Source of the DNA: Gammaproteobacteria bacterium
GTDB lineage: Bacteria > Pseudomonadota > Gammaproteobacteria > JAABTG01
Length of the DNA stretch: 64,000 nt
Assembly: GCA_034522055.1 (NCBI GenBank)
Contig: JAXHLS010000002.1
Span: forward strand, 2,747,549 to 2,811,548
Reading direction: 5' to 3'
Notes under the pieces: generated by a model
Told to the model about the DNA's origin: nothing
The model's input: the letters and a program-made list of their open reading frames with translations, nothing else
Databases searched by the model: none
Part shown: in pieces, positions 1 through 31,573 of the stretch
Numbering within the stretch: the stretch's first letter is position 1
Layout: every line of letters starts with the position of its first letter
Program-made: the position numbers and the translations under genes

Positions 1-1
1 T

Positions 2-22141
<22,140 letters not shown>

Positions 22142-22145
<4 letters not shown>

Positions 22146-23338
22146 GCGCCAACGACACGCCGCGTCTCGCGGGCCTCGCGATACGTCTCGGCGTCAACCT
22201 GCAGCGCGGGCAGGCGCTCGTGATCCGTGCGCCACTGGCCGCGAGCGATCTGGTACTCGAGTTGACGAGCGCTGCCTATCGGCTTGGGGCCGGTCCCGTT
22301 ACGTGTTTGTTCGAAGATCCGCGGGCCTTGCGGGCAAGACTGCTGCTGGCCGACGAGCAGGTACTCGGCGAGGCGCCCGAATGGCTGCCGGCGGCCGTGG
22401 CCACGGCTCACGAACAGGGCACAGCGCGGCTCGATGTGCTCGGACCGCTACCCGATCTCGTCGACGATGTGCCTTTGACCCGGGCCCTGCAGGGTCACAA
22501 GGCACTCGAGGTCGCGTCGCGCGCGGAGACCCGCGTGCTCGAACGCCGGCTCGTCAATGCCAGCACGCTGCTTTTCGCGACCGAGAGCTGGGCGCGGCGC
22601 GTGTTCACCGGGAACTCCGTGGAGGCTGCGGTTACCACGCTGAGCGATGCCTTGCGCGCCGCCGCCTATGCTGACGGGCCGGATGCGGCAGGTCGGCTCG
22701 GACAGCACCTGGCCGAACTCGACATGCGGGCCACGGCGCTGCAAATGCGCGATTTGCGGTCGCTCAGACTCTACGGCGATGAGACCGACCTGACCGTCAA
22801 TCTCGCCGCCGGCCATCGGTGGGTCGGCGCCACCGACGTGGCACACAACGGCATCCGCTACGCGCCGAGCCTGATTGCCGAAGACGTGCGCGTCGCCGTC
22901 GATTGTCGCAGCGCGCGTGGCCGGCTCGCCTTGGCGCAACCGATCTCTGTCGCGGGCGACGTCATCGCAGGCGCGGCGCTCGAATTCCGCGGCGGCGACA
23001 TCGTCTCGATGACGGCCGCATCGGGTCGGGCGGCACTCGAGGGTGTGCTCAGTGTAGATAGGGGCGCGGGACGGATTGTTGCCGTCGGGCTAGCACCGGA
23101 CGGCACGCCGGCGACGCGCTACGCGGCCGAGTTTCACAACCCGACCGTCGACCGCACGTCGGGCTGTCACGTTCGCTTCGGTTGGCCTGACGTGGCCGTC
23201 ATGCCCGCTACCGTCGGTGACGACGTCGGCCGGAGCGCGATCGGCATCGATGCGTTCCTCGGCGCCGTGGACGTGGACGGCTGCTCTGCCCGGGGTGAGA
23301 CTGTGCCGTTGATGAGAAACGGCACATTCATGGTGTGA
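22142..23338 (+). CDS. M29 (AmpS/AmpT-type) aminopeptidase-like protein, probably metal-site degenerate
   Basis: 398 residues, close to the usual ~410 of family M29. The family frame is clear: [20 protein letters not shown] near the start, the GCHVRFG segment, and an ending [20 protein letters not shown] like the family's VDVDGxxxDGTxxPLMR. Compared from memory with the Thermus enzyme, the Glu of LGE is Ala here (IVAVGLAP) and the His of VHVD is Gly (IGIDAFLG). The first Glu of the TEEVF region, the later His and the final Asp appear kept. Two of five metal ligands are therefore missing, so peptidase activity is doubtful. The ATG overlaps the NRPS stop, which implies translational coupling; a role in peptide maturation or self-protection is only inference. 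Confidence 0.78.
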
Positions 23339-23372
23339 ATGCGAGAATGGTGCACGTAGAGGGGGGGACCCG

Positions 23373-25796
23373 ATGAAGCAGACATTTCAGGATCTGATGG
23401 CGCCGCGAACCCGGCCGCAGCCGGCACAGAACAAGGACTTCACCGATCGCAAGACATACCTTGCGTTCTGTGAAGAGCAATTCGATAAACCACAGACTAC
23501 CGACGGCAACGTGGCCGATGCGTACCGCGTCCTCGTCTTGTGGGGCGTCGCTGGCCAGGGCAAGTCCGAGATCCTCTGGGAGTTTTTTCACCGTATCAAG
23601 ACCCGTGGCAAAGAGAACGGCCGCGATCCGGCGGTCGGCATCGTCGACTTCAACGGCCCCGAGTACCGCGACCCGGTCGGCGCGTTGCTGAAGCTGCGCT
23701 CGGATCTCAAGGGCCAGGGCATTTCGTTCGAGACGTTCGATACGGCGTTCGTGCGCTTGTATGAACTCCAACACCCGGGGCGCGATCTGCACGAGGCATA
23801 CGACGCGCTCGACGAACACGGCGGGACGAGCATCATCCTCGAACTTGTCGAGTACGTCGCCGGTGACGTACCGGGCGCTGGGTTCCTCTTCAATTACGGC
23901 CGCAAAATGCTGACGCCGCTTATGCGCAATCGATGGCTCAGCAACGAGATCAAGCAAAAGGCCAACGAAATTGTTGCAACGCCGTCGCCCGAACGCCTCG
24001 TGCAGCGACTGCCCGAGTATTTCGGCTCCGACCTACGGCGTTCTATGCAACGCGATGACGTGTCGCGTGTTGCGATTGCGTTCGATCACTATCAGGCGCT
24101 CGGCGCGAGCGGCGGGGCCGTCGTTACGCAGACCGATCGCTGGCTCCGATCGCTAATCAAGGCGTCACCGGGCGCGTTGATCCTGATCTTTGGCCGCAAC
24201 AAGCTCGACTGGTGCAAGGACGACTCGTTCTTCAAGCCGACGACGCTGATTCAAAAACCCACTTACGGATTGCACCCGGAAGACGCCCGCCGTTACCTCG
24301 AATACAAGGGCCTGACCGACGATGCAATCTGCACGCGCATCGTCGACGGTGCGCACGGCGTGCCGCTGCATCTGGCGCTCGCCGCACGGCTGTACCACGA
24401 TCTCGTTGCAGACGGGCGGGCGCCCGCGGTCGAGGACTTTGGCCGCACTCCGATGGAGCTCGTCGACCAGTTCATCGATCACCTTTCGGACAGCGAGCGC
24501 AGCAATCTGCGCATCGCGTCCTATCCCGATGCGATCGACGAATCGCTGTATTTCGGTCTCGTCCACCAGTTTCCGGGGCACGTCAGCAACGCCGACTGGG
24601 CGCAGCTGACCGGGCAGAGCTTCATGTTCAGGTCGAGTGGCTTCTATACGATGCACCCGACGATCCGTGACGAGCTGCAGCTCCGTGAGTGCGAGCGCAG
24701 CAATATGCTGTATTCTCGCGTACACCGCTTCCTGTTCGATTACTACCGGCAACAGGCAGGGCGCCACGGCATCGCTCGGCAGCTCGGCAGTGCGGACGAC
24801 CGCGCGTTCGTCGCGGCCGCTCGCCATCTCGCCAGGTCCGAGCCCGCGTATTTCCCGACCTGGTTGCTCGACCACGACAGAAAAGGCCAGACACAGCTGT
24901 TCGGCGACGGCGACCGTTGGCGCGCGTTGCTGCAGGTGTTCGAGATCGCCGCCTCGGCCGGTCGGGACATCTACAGCGACGAGGACCGGCTCTGGCTCGG
25001 TCATCACCAGGCACACGTGCTGCAGATGGCGGGCTGCTTCGAGGACGCGGCGGCGCTGTATGAAAACGCACTCGAGGCGCACGAGTCAATCGTCAGTGAC
25101 CCGTCGCCGGAACAGGCACTCGAACGCGCAACGATCGTGCATGCACTCGGCGACGTCTACCGACAGCTCGATCCCGACGATTCCCGCTCGGAAACGTGCT
25201 ATCGGCGGGCGCTCGGGACGTACGACGCCGTGCCGCAAGGCTTCGAGCAACGCCGCGTCGACGTAGAGTTCAGCCTTGGTCTGCTGCGCGATGCAGCCGG
25301 CGATGCGACGGCCGCGAAACGCCTCTACGACGACGCGAAGCGACGTAACGCCGCGCTGCACGGCGACGGTGGCGCGCCCTACGCGATGTTCTTGACCCAG
25401 CTCGGCCAGGCACATCGCACCTACGGTCGTAATGAGGATGCGCTGGCCGAATTTGCCCAGGCACGTGCGATCCTCTCCGGCGATGGTACGCCCGACGACG
25501 GCGTCGGCATCGTGCTGCTCGAGATCGCAGAGTGTCGGGCGGCAACGGGTAATGAGTCCGGCGCGGCCGCATCGTTCGACCAGGCCGTCGCTGCGCTCGA
25601 AGCGCACGCGGGCGATGAACACGCGAACACGGCGCACGCGCGCCATCGACAGGCAAGGTTCTGGTTACGCGATCGTTCCCGTCTCGACGCCGCCCGCGCG
25701 CAGATCGAGCGAGCGGTTTCTACCCTTGAGGCTACGATGGGTAGCCAGCACGAGTGGACGCGCGAGGCGCGCGCGGACCTCAATGCGGCGGCGTGA
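23373..25796 (+). CDS. STAND-like P-loop NTPase with C-terminal TPR-type repeats
   Basis: 807 residues starting at an ATG preceded by a G-rich ribosome site, 34 bases after the aminopeptidase stop. A Walker A motif GVAGQGKSE lies at residues 58-66 and a Walker B-like VAIAFDHYQAL follows near 230-240. After the NTPase region (about 1-430), the C-terminal half is alanine-rich helical repeats (for example GCFEDAAALYENALEAHESI, GRNEDALAEFAQARAIL) typical of TPRs. STAND ATPases are signalling switches used in regulation and in anti-phage defence. Placed here in an apparent operon with the NRPS, a regulatory role is the simplest guess. No effector domain is recognisable at the N-terminus. Confidence 0.75.
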   Translation: MKQTFQDLMAPRTRPQPAQNKDFTDRKTYLAFCEEQFDKPQTTDGNVADAYRVLVLWGVAGQGKSEILWEFFHRIKTRGKENGRDPAVGIVDFNGPEYRDPVGALLKLRSDLKGQGISFETFDTAFVRLYELQHPGRDLHEAYDALDEHGGTSIILELVEYVAGDVPGAGFLFNYGRKMLTPLMRNRWLSNEIKQKANEIVATPSPERLVQRLPEYFGSDLRRSMQRDDVSRVAIAFDHYQALGASGGAVVTQTDRWLRSLIKASPGALILIFGRNKLDWCKDDSFFKPTTLIQKPTYGLHPEDARRYLEYKGLTDDAICTRIVDGAHGVPLHLALAARLYHDLVADGRAPAVEDFGRTPMELVDQFIDHLSDSERSNLRIASYPDAIDESLYFGLVHQFPGHVSNADWAQLTGQSFMFRSSGFYTMHPTIRDELQLRECERSNMLYSRVHRFLFDYYRQQAGRHGIARQLGSADDRAFVAAARHLARSEPAYFPTWLLDHDRKGQTQLFGDGDRWRALLQVFEIAASAGRDIYSDEDRLWLGHHQAHVLQMAGCFEDAAALYENALEAHESIVSDPSPEQALERATIVHALGDVYRQLDPDDSRSETCYRRALGTYDAVPQGFEQRRVDVEFSLGLLRDAAGDATAAKRLYDDAKRRNAALHGDGGAPYAMFLTQLGQAHRTYGRNEDALAEFAQARAILSGDGTPDDGVGIVLLEIAECRAATGNESGAAASFDQAVAALEAHAGDEHANTAHARHRQARFWLRDRSRLDAARAQIERAVSTLEATMGSQHEWTREARADLNAAA

Positions 25797-25990
25797 CATG
25801 ACCCGTTCAGACCACCTGTTGTTTCGCAGATTAAAGCGTTGGATACCAGTCGGATCTTCTCGGTTTGTCCCGCTGGTGAAGCCTCTGGTCAGAGAGAGTA
25901 TTCCGGGAAGTCGTCGGGCAGGGGTGTCGCCGGTGGATGTTGAGGCTTTCGCTGATCGGGGCAGAGCCGGTAATCTCTACTTACCGATAA

Positions 25991-26692
25991 GTGAGAAGAA
26001 AGGAAAAGGCCCGCGCGGTGACAGCCGCCGGGCCGTGGCCGGTGCAGCTTCGATTCCAAACGGGGCACACCAGCGAGGATTACGTTAACCGCCAAGCCTG
26101 GCGGGAGGCAAGTCTCTCTCGCTGCCCAAACCATCCTCGTGGTGGTTGCTCGTTGGCCCGCCACGGCACCTACGAGCGCAAGACGCCGGCGGGGACACGA
26201 ATCGCCCGCTGGTACTGCCCTGAGAGTCACACCACCTTCAGTCTGTTGCCGGACCATCTGGCGGCACGGCTGCCCGGTACGCTCAACGAGCTGGAACACG
26301 TGGTGGCCGTCGCCGAGCAGGCGCCGAGCATGGAAGCGGCGGCAAGCACCTTGCGCCTGGATATCGAGCTGCCGGGGGCGCTGCGCTGGATACGCCGGCG
26401 CATTGTCTTGGTGCACCGTTTCTTGCTCATCGTCATCGCTCTTCTGCCTGACCAACTGGCCGGCTGCCTCGCGACCGTCACTCACCTTCGTGGCCATCTC
26501 GGCCATGAGACCGTGCTGATGGCGCTGCGTGCTTCGGCGGCCCGGCAGCTGCCTCAACTGCCGACGCCGGTGGGGTTTTGTCCCCGGGCAACCGCCCACG
26601 GTGATCCCAATTTGGCCACCCAACAACCCCTGGGCCTGATCCGCCGCGTTCTCCGCCGTAACGTCTCCTCTCCCGGGCCCAAGGGCTCATAA
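25991..26692 (+). CDS. DUF6431-like zinc-binding protein of a transposon
   Basis: 233 residues from a GTG; the start is uncertain. A CPNHPRGGCSLARHGTYERK segment with later RWYCPESHTTFSLLPDHLA gives a possible Cys/His zinc site near residues 44-85. The rest is helical. I recall such proteins (DUF6431) as first genes of elements that also encode a DDE transposase and an ExeA-like ATPase, which is exactly the arrangement here. A DNA-end or target-binding accessory role is inference. Confidence 0.6.
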   Translation: MRRKEKARAVTAAGPWPVQLRFQTGHTSEDYVNRQAWREASLSRCPNHPRGGCSLARHGTYERKTPAGTRIARWYCPESHTTFSLLPDHLAARLPGTLNELEHVVAVAEQAPSMEAAASTLRLDIELPGALRWIRRRIVLVHRFLLIVIALLPDQLAGCLATVTHLRGHLGHETVLMALRASAARQLPQLPTPVGFCPRATAHGDPNLATQQPLGLIRRVLRRNVSSPGPKGS

Positions 26693-26707
26693 CCGAGAGA
26701 AGATCCG

Positions 26708-28054
26708 ATGACTGATCCTGATGATGACCACCGCCAGGCGGTGGCCCTGTTCCGCTACGGCCTGATCGCCGACCTCGTACACTGGCCCCCGGGCAGTGCC
26801 GGCATCACCGAGCGGCTGCGCGCCAAGGCAGACAAGGACTATGTGATCCCCGGCAGCCGTCGCTCCCGCGTGGCCGCCGAGACGATCCGCGACTGGCTCA
26901 AGCACTATCGGCGCGGCGGCTTCGACGCGCTGTTGCCCAAGCCACGGGCCGATCGGGGGCAGCCCCGGCGACTGCCCGACTCCGTGGCCGAAGCGCTGTG
27001 CGCCATCAAAGAGGGGCATCCGAAGCTGTCAGTGCGCGCAGTGATCAAACACGCACGCGAGCAGGGCCTGGTCCCGGCCGAGCAGCCGTTGCCCGCCTCC
27101 ACCGTGCACCGTCTGTTCACCCGCGAAGGGCTCATGGTCAAGAAGACCGATGCACCCATCGGCACCGATCGGCGGCGCTTCGCCTTCCAGTACGCCGACG
27201 AGCTGTGGATGAGCGATGTGATGCATGGCATCACCGCCGCTGATGGGCGGGGCCGGCGCAGAAAGACCTATCTCATCGCCTTCATCGATGACGCCACCCG
27301 CGTCATCCCCTATGCGGCCTTCGCCTTCGCCGAAAACACCGGCGCCTTCCTGCCGGTGTTCAAGCAGGCTCTCATCCGCCGCGGGATCCCCCAGCGCCTT
27401 TACGTCGACAACGGCGCCAACTACCGCTCCCGCCAACTCGCCCTCGTCTGCGCCAGGCTCGGCACGGCGCTGATCCACGCCCGACCCCATCAACCTCAGG
27501 GGAAGGGCAAAATCGAACGCTGGTTCCGCACCGTCCGAGCACAGCTGCTCACCCAGCTCACCGCTGAGGATACGGTGAGCCTCGAGGCCCTCAACCGACG
27601 CCTGTGGGCCTTCATCGAGGGCGAGTATCACCACACCCCGCACCGCGGCCTCGACGGCAAAACGCCCCTCGAACAGTGGGCCCTGGTCGGCGATCAGATC
27701 CGCTTCCCCGATCCCGGCCTCGATGCGCTGTTCCTCTGCGAGACCAAGCGCCGGGTCATGAACGACCGCACCGTGAGCCTGAACGGCCACGTCTATGAGG
27801 TCGACGCCGTGCTCGTCGGCGAGACCGTGACCTTACAGTACGACCCCGCCGTGCCGCCCACCCGGCCCCTGACCGTGGTCCATAAAGGCCAGCCGGCAGG
27901 ACAGGCCACGCCGCTCGATGCCTATGCCAACACCACCGTGCGCCGCGACCGGCCCTCCTGGCGCCTCGACACCGATACCCCAGCCTCCGAACCGCCCCCG
28001 TCGCGTCTCACCCTCGGGGCCTTCGACAACCCGCACAATGAGGAGAACGACTAA
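26708..28054 (+). CDS. DDE transposase (rve superfamily, TniA/TnsB-like architecture)
   Basis: 448 residues, with a ribosome site GAGAGAAG just upstream of the ATG. N-terminal helix-turn-helix region (residues 1-150), then an integrase core with D in WMSDVMHG, D in YVDNGANY and E in GKGKIERWF, and a Mu-C-like beta-barrel tail (about 340-420). The stop TAA overlaps the ATG of the ATPase gene by one base. The catalytic triad appears intact, so the element may still be active. Confidence 0.9.
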   Translation: MTDPDDDHRQAVALFRYGLIADLVHWPPGSAGITERLRAKADKDYVIPGSRRSRVAAETIRDWLKHYRRGGFDALLPKPRADRGQPRRLPDSVAEALCAIKEGHPKLSVRAVIKHAREQGLVPAEQPLPASTVHRLFTREGLMVKKTDAPIGTDRRRFAFQYADELWMSDVMHGITAADGRGRRRKTYLIAFIDDATRVIPYAAFAFAENTGAFLPVFKQALIRRGIPQRLYVDNGANYRSRQLALVCARLGTALIHARPHQPQGKGKIERWFRTVRAQLLTQLTAEDTVSLEALNRRLWAFIEGEYHHTPHRGLDGKTPLEQWALVGDQIRFPDPGLDALFLCETKRRVMNDRTVSLNGHVYEVDAVLVGETVTLQYDPAVPPTRPLTVVHKGQPAGQATPLDAYANTTVRRDRPSWRLDTDTPASEPPPSRLTLGAFDNPHNEEND

Positions 28055-28854
28055 TGTATCTGCGCCACTTCGCGTTCACTCGCTTCCCCTTCGAGAATAC
28101 CCTCGAGGCCGATGAACTCTATGCCTCCACCGCCCGCCGCGAGGCCGAGGCCCGGCTCACGCACCTCATCGATCTGCGCGGCATCGGCCTGCTGACCGGC
28201 GAGGTCGGCTCCGGCAAAACCACCGTCTGCCGGCACGTCACCGCCGGACTCCATCCCGGCCTGTACCGCGTCTATTACGTCTCCCTGTCCACCGGCAACG
28301 TGCTCGATATGTACAAGTCCATCGCCTGGGAACTCGGCCTGCCCACGGAGCGGTCCCGCGCTACCGCCTACCGCGCCATCCGCGTCGAGATCACCCGCCT
28401 GGTGCAGGAGGCCAAGCAGCTGCCCGTGTTGATCGTCGACGAGGCGCAGCACCTACGCAATGACGTGCTCGAGGATCTGCGCCTCTTGACCAGCTACGCC
28501 ATGGATGCCGACAACCGCCTGTGCCTGCTGCTGGTCGGGCTCACCGAGCTGCGCCGACGCCTCGCCATGGCCGTGCACGAGTCGTTGAGCCAGCGACTGG
28601 TGGTGCGCCACCACCTCCCCGGCCTCTCGCGCGACGAACTCGATGACTATCTCATTCACCGCCTGCGCCTCGCCGGCGCCGAGGCCCCCATCTTCACCCC
28701 ACCCGCAACCGAGGCCCTGTTCCAGGCCTCGCGCGGGCTTCCGCGCAAGGTCAACCGCATCGCCCACTACGCCCTCACTGCCGCCGCGCTGGACAACCAA
28801 CACCACGTCACCGAGACCCACCTCCAGACAGCGCTCGACGAGCTGCAACCGTGA
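28054..28854 (+). CDS. AAA+ ATPase of ExeA/TniB type, transposition accessory protein
   Basis: 266 residues. It begins MYLRHFAFTRFPFEN, the usual ExeA-family opening. Walker A GEVGSGKTT lies near residue 50, and Walker B VLIVDEAQHL near 126. An arginine-rich C-terminal lid follows (LPRKVNRIAHYAL). In Tn7, Mu and Tn5053 relatives this ATPase selects target DNA and activates the DDE transposase. It is coupled by overlap to the transposase upstream and to the small gene downstream. Confidence 0.88.
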   Translation: MYLRHFAFTRFPFENTLEADELYASTARREAEARLTHLIDLRGIGLLTGEVGSGKTTVCRHVTAGLHPGLYRVYYVSLSTGNVLDMYKSIAWELGLPTERSRATAYRAIRVEITRLVQEAKQLPVLIVDEAQHLRNDVLEDLRLLTSYAMDADNRLCLLLVGLTELRRRLAMAVHESLSQRLVVRHHLPGLSRDELDDYLIHRLRLAGAEAPIFTPPATEALFQASRGLPRKVNRIAHYALTAAALDNQHHVTETHLQTALDELQP

Positions 28855-29036
28855 GACACCACACCACCATGAACGACGACGATCAGACCCTGCCCGACCA
28901 CCTCTCCGACGAGGCCGCCGCTCAGATGGTTGACCTCCTCTACGCCATCGCCCAGACCCTCGAAAACCGCTACTTCGCCGAGATCACGCGCTACTACCAG
29001 AACACCAATCCCAGACAGCCCGACCTCTGGGACTGA
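28851..29036 (+). CDS. Small acidic protein of the transposon
   Basis: 61 residues from a GTG that overlaps the ATPase stop (GTGA); an internal ATG at 28869 would give a 55-residue product. Sequence is acidic and helical (DHLSDEAAAQMVDLLYAIAQ) with a basic/aromatic middle. It has no recognised domain. The overlap and its position as fourth gene suggest a real transposon component rather than chance. Confidence 0.5.
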   Translation: MRHHTTMNDDDQTLPDHLSDEAAAQMVDLLYAIAQTLENRYFAEITRYYQNTNPRQPDLWD

Positions 29037-29272
29037 ATCCCAGTCTTTCCCAACCGCAACCGCCGCCACAAGCGGCGCCCATCTCGCCAGACCTCCAGCT
29101 TCTTCTCATCCTATCCTGCCCGCGCTCTTCCACCGGAGCGCTCAAACCGAGAAAACTGCAGCCTACTCGCTCGGAATAAACCGGGAAATTACTGGTGGAA
29201 TAATTTGAGATACAACACCACCTCGCGGCCGCACTGACCGGCGAGTTCGGTATTGCGCGGTTCAATGCCGAA

Positions 29273-30142
29273 GTGCGGGAACGGTCCTGGTGCAAGTTCG
29301 ACGCAGCGTTCGACGCCGAGCAGACCGACGCGTGGTTCGACGTAGCACGCCTCGAGCGTGTGCTCTCGGACAATGCGGCGCTCCCGAGCGTCGACATCTA
29401 TGCAGACGGCCACCTCAAGCGCCTCACAGACATGCAGAAGAAGTCGGGACATTCGGCGCTCGACGTCGCGACGTGCTGTTTCCGGGAAGGCCAGACCGTT
29501 CGGTTGCGCGATGCCGACCACTACGACCGGCACTTGAGCGACCTGATCGCGGCCGTCAAACGCGTTTTCGTCGGGGCCACACAGGCGAATATCTACCTGA
29601 CGCCGCCGCGTAGCGACGGCTTTCCGCCGCACTTCGACATCACCGACGTCTTCGTCGTGCAGTTGTCGGGCGCAAAGCGCTGGACGATCTTCCCGGACTA
29701 CACGAATCGGATCGAGTTGCCGCTGCCGTCCACGGACTGGGACCCCGAGCGCTACACGCCGACGGACGACTTCACGGCGTTCGAACTCACGCCCGGAGAC
29801 GTGCTCTACCTGCCGCGCGGCGCGATGCATTCGGCGGCCTGTACTGAGCGCGAGTCGATGCATCTGACGATCAGCCTCGCTCCCGCGACGCTGTACGACC
29901 TGCTGACACGCGCGCTCGCGCAAGCGGCCGACGCCGACGTCGCGTTGCGCAAACGCGTAGCCGCGACGGGACCCGATGCGCCGACGGCCGAGGAGATCCG
30001 TTCGCGACTCGTCGCGGCCCTCGACGAGGTCGACCTTACGCCGATTCTGGCCACTATGGAGGCGGACCGCGAAGACGACGTGGGAGGTTGGCTGGCTGAA
30101 GCTATCGCCGACGTTCGGTCAGGCCTGAGCAGACCGTCCTAG
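29273..30142 (+). CDS. JmjC/cupin_4-type Fe(II)/2-oxoglutarate oxygenase, start lost to transposon insertion
   Basis: The coding frame is actually open from 29204, just inside the right limit of the transposon, with homologous-looking residues before the first usable start (GTG at 29273). The native start codon and promoter were therefore probably removed by the insertion. The HxD iron ligands are in FPPHFDITDVFVVQL and the distal His in YLPRGAMHSAA, as in cupin_4 hydroxylases (RoxA/NO66-like). Next to an NRPS such an enzyme could hydroxylate an amino acid such as Asn before or after loading, but this is inference. It ends at a hairpin shared with the convergent lactonase gene. Confidence 0.8.
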   Translation: MRERSWCKFDAAFDAEQTDAWFDVARLERVLSDNAALPSVDIYADGHLKRLTDMQKKSGHSALDVATCCFREGQTVRLRDADHYDRHLSDLIAAVKRVFVGATQANIYLTPPRSDGFPPHFDITDVFVVQLSGAKRWTIFPDYTNRIELPLPSTDWDPERYTPTDDFTAFELTPGDVLYLPRGAMHSAACTERESMHLTISLAPATLYDLLTRALAQAADADVALRKRVAATGPDAPTAEEIRSRLVAALDEVDLTPILATMEADREDDVGGWLAEAIADVRSGLSRPS

Positions 30143-30155
30143 CGGGACGGTTTGC
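30134..30155. terminator. Hairpin between convergent genes
   Basis: CCGTCC-TAGCG-GGACGG followed by TTT on the plus strand overlaps the oxygenase stop codon and lies just before the stop of the minus-strand lactonase. A short GC-rich stem with a small U-run suits a bidirectional terminator. Confidence 0.55.
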
Positions 30156-30160
30156 CGGAC

Positions 30161-30961
30161 CTAGGCGTAGTAGTCGGGTGCGCGCCTGAGGTTGTTCGCG
30201 AACGCCACGTCGTGCTGAATCCAGAGCGCCGCACCTTCCGCTTTGGCGGTCGCTTCGAGTGCCCGACGGCTCGTCGTCGCGATCTCGTTGCTCGCGTGGT
30301 TGACGAACGCCGCATCTCGTTCGAGTTCCTCTGTGTAGTGATACAGGTCGCCGGTCAGGATGACGGGGCCGGTCTCGTCGAGGCGCAGGAACAGCGACTG
30401 GTGGCCGGGCGTGTGTCCGGGCGTGAATTTGAGCACGACGCGGCCGTCGCCGAAGACGTCGTGGTCGCGATTCTCGATGACGGTCGTCTCGCTCTGCTCG
30501 AGATCACAGAAGAACTGGCGCGCCGGCAGTATCGGGCCGTTGCGCTCGGTATCGGGCTCGTCGGCGAACATCGCCTCACGCTCGGCCCGTTGCACGAGCC
30601 AGTGGCAACCGCTTAAAGCATTGGCGTTGGCGACGTGATCGTTGTGGTAGTGCGACATCGCGAGATACGTGATCGTATCCGGGGTGTATCCCAGCGCATC
30701 GAGCTGTGGCAGCAACGGCTTCGTGACCGTGAACGCCCTGTCGGTCGTCGGTGTACCGTCCGCGTTCAGCGCGTTATCGGGGATCTCACCCGTTTCCCAC
30801 AGCAACGTACCCTTCGGATGCACGACGAGGTAACAGGCGCTGAACATCTCGGACGACAGCGAGCCGCCCTCGAAACCGAACTCCTCGGACGTGACATCGG
30901 TGATCTTGCCGCACTCTAGTACATAGAGCCTGAGCGAATCGGTCAGCGTTTGTTGTTGCAT
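30161..30961 (-). CDS. Metallo-beta-lactamase-fold hydrolase, N-acyl-homoserine lactonase-like (AttM/AiiA type)
   Basis: 266 residues from the ATG at 30961, chosen because GGGGAG sits five bases upstream; a longer frame to 31027 lacks such a site. The HxHxDH metal motif is SHYHNDHV, followed by GHTPGHQSLF, TGDLYHY and a late IQHD, the full set for this family. Lactonases of this group open acyl-homoserine lactones and so quench quorum sensing. It is convergent to the NRPS-side genes, so it need not belong to the cluster. Confidence 0.82.
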   Translation of the reverse strand: MQQQTLTDSLRLYVLECGKITDVTSEEFGFEGGSLSSEMFSACYLVVHPKGTLLWETGEIPDNALNADGTPTTDRAFTVTKPLLPQLDALGYTPDTITYLAMSHYHNDHVANANALSGCHWLVQRAEREAMFADEPDTERNGPILPARQFFCDLEQSETTVIENRDHDVFGDGRVVLKFTPGHTPGHQSLFLRLDETGPVILTGDLYHYTEELERDAAFVNHASNEIATTSRRALEATAKAEGAALWIQHDVAFANNLRRAPDYYA

Positions 30962-31089
30962 TGTTCTCCCCTGCACTACCCTTTCCTTTGCCGAATTGTC
31001 GCTGTCTGCGACACAGGGTTCAAGCAAAGCGGACGCCGGCGACAGTGCGCGCCGGCCCGACGACGGTATCGATCGGGCCGAGCGAGCTG

Positions 31090-31470
31090 TCAGGCGCCGG
31101 GCGGCTCCGACGCACCGTCGAGATGCAGCGCCTTCATCTTTCGAGTCAGCGTGATGCGGTCCCAGCCGAGCAGCTTCGCCGCTTCCTGGCGATGCCCCTT
31201 GGTGCGGCGCATCGCAATCCGGATCAGCGCCTTCTCGAACTCGGGCAGCGCCGACGCTAGTAGCGGCGTCTTGCCGGCCGTCAGCTGACGGTCTGCAGAG
31301 TTGGCCAGCACGCGAGTCCAGTCCGGCGCTTCGCGAAAGTTGCCGACGCCGCCTAGTTCGGGAGGAATATCGGCCACCACGATGACGTTGCCCAGTGTCG
31401 TCACGGTCAGGCGTCGCGTCGCGTTGATGAGCTAGCGCACGCTGCCGAGTCAGGCTAACACGGTCAGCGT
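31090..31470 (-). pseudogene. ntrC: ntrC (glnG) remnant: C-terminal segment with in-frame stops
   Basis: The frame ending at 31090 reads LINATRRLTV...DIPPELGG...FEKALIRIAMRRTKGHRQEAAKLLGWDRITLTRKMKAL. This is the last part of the NtrC AAA+ domain plus its Fis-type HTH. Upstream in the same frame, where NtrC has W-P-G-N-V-R-E-L, the DNA reads stop-L-G-S-V-R-stop-L (TGA for Trp, TAG for Glu). The open 104-codon piece starting at GTG 31404 is therefore the tail of a dead gene. No receiver or ATP-binding part is seen nearby. Confidence 0.82.
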
Positions 31471-31573
31471 GTCGGCGGATAGTAAGGTATAGAGCCCCCT
31501 CTTGGGCCGAGGGTTATCATCGATGATGGATGTCTCAAGTGGTTGATCGATAGATGAAAACAAGGGGGCGTCT

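Larger units (their letters stand above)
25900..29204 (+). mobile_element. Four-gene DDE/ATPase transposon (approximate ends)
   Basis: Four co-directional genes (zinc-finger-like protein, DDE transposase, ExeA/TniB-type ATPase, small protein) lie between the NTPase gene and a 5'-truncated oxygenase gene. The short sequence TATTCC occurs near the left limit (about 25900) and inverted near the right limit (GGAATA, about 29196), but no long terminal repeat or clear target duplication could be established. The ends given are therefore estimates. Confidence 0.55.

Noticed and set aside
25797-25990. Frame 25799-26088 as a separate gene
   Set aside because: It crosses the presumed transposon left end and changes composition midway. 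Its first ~30 codons might be the detached start of the oxygenase, but this cannot be shown here.
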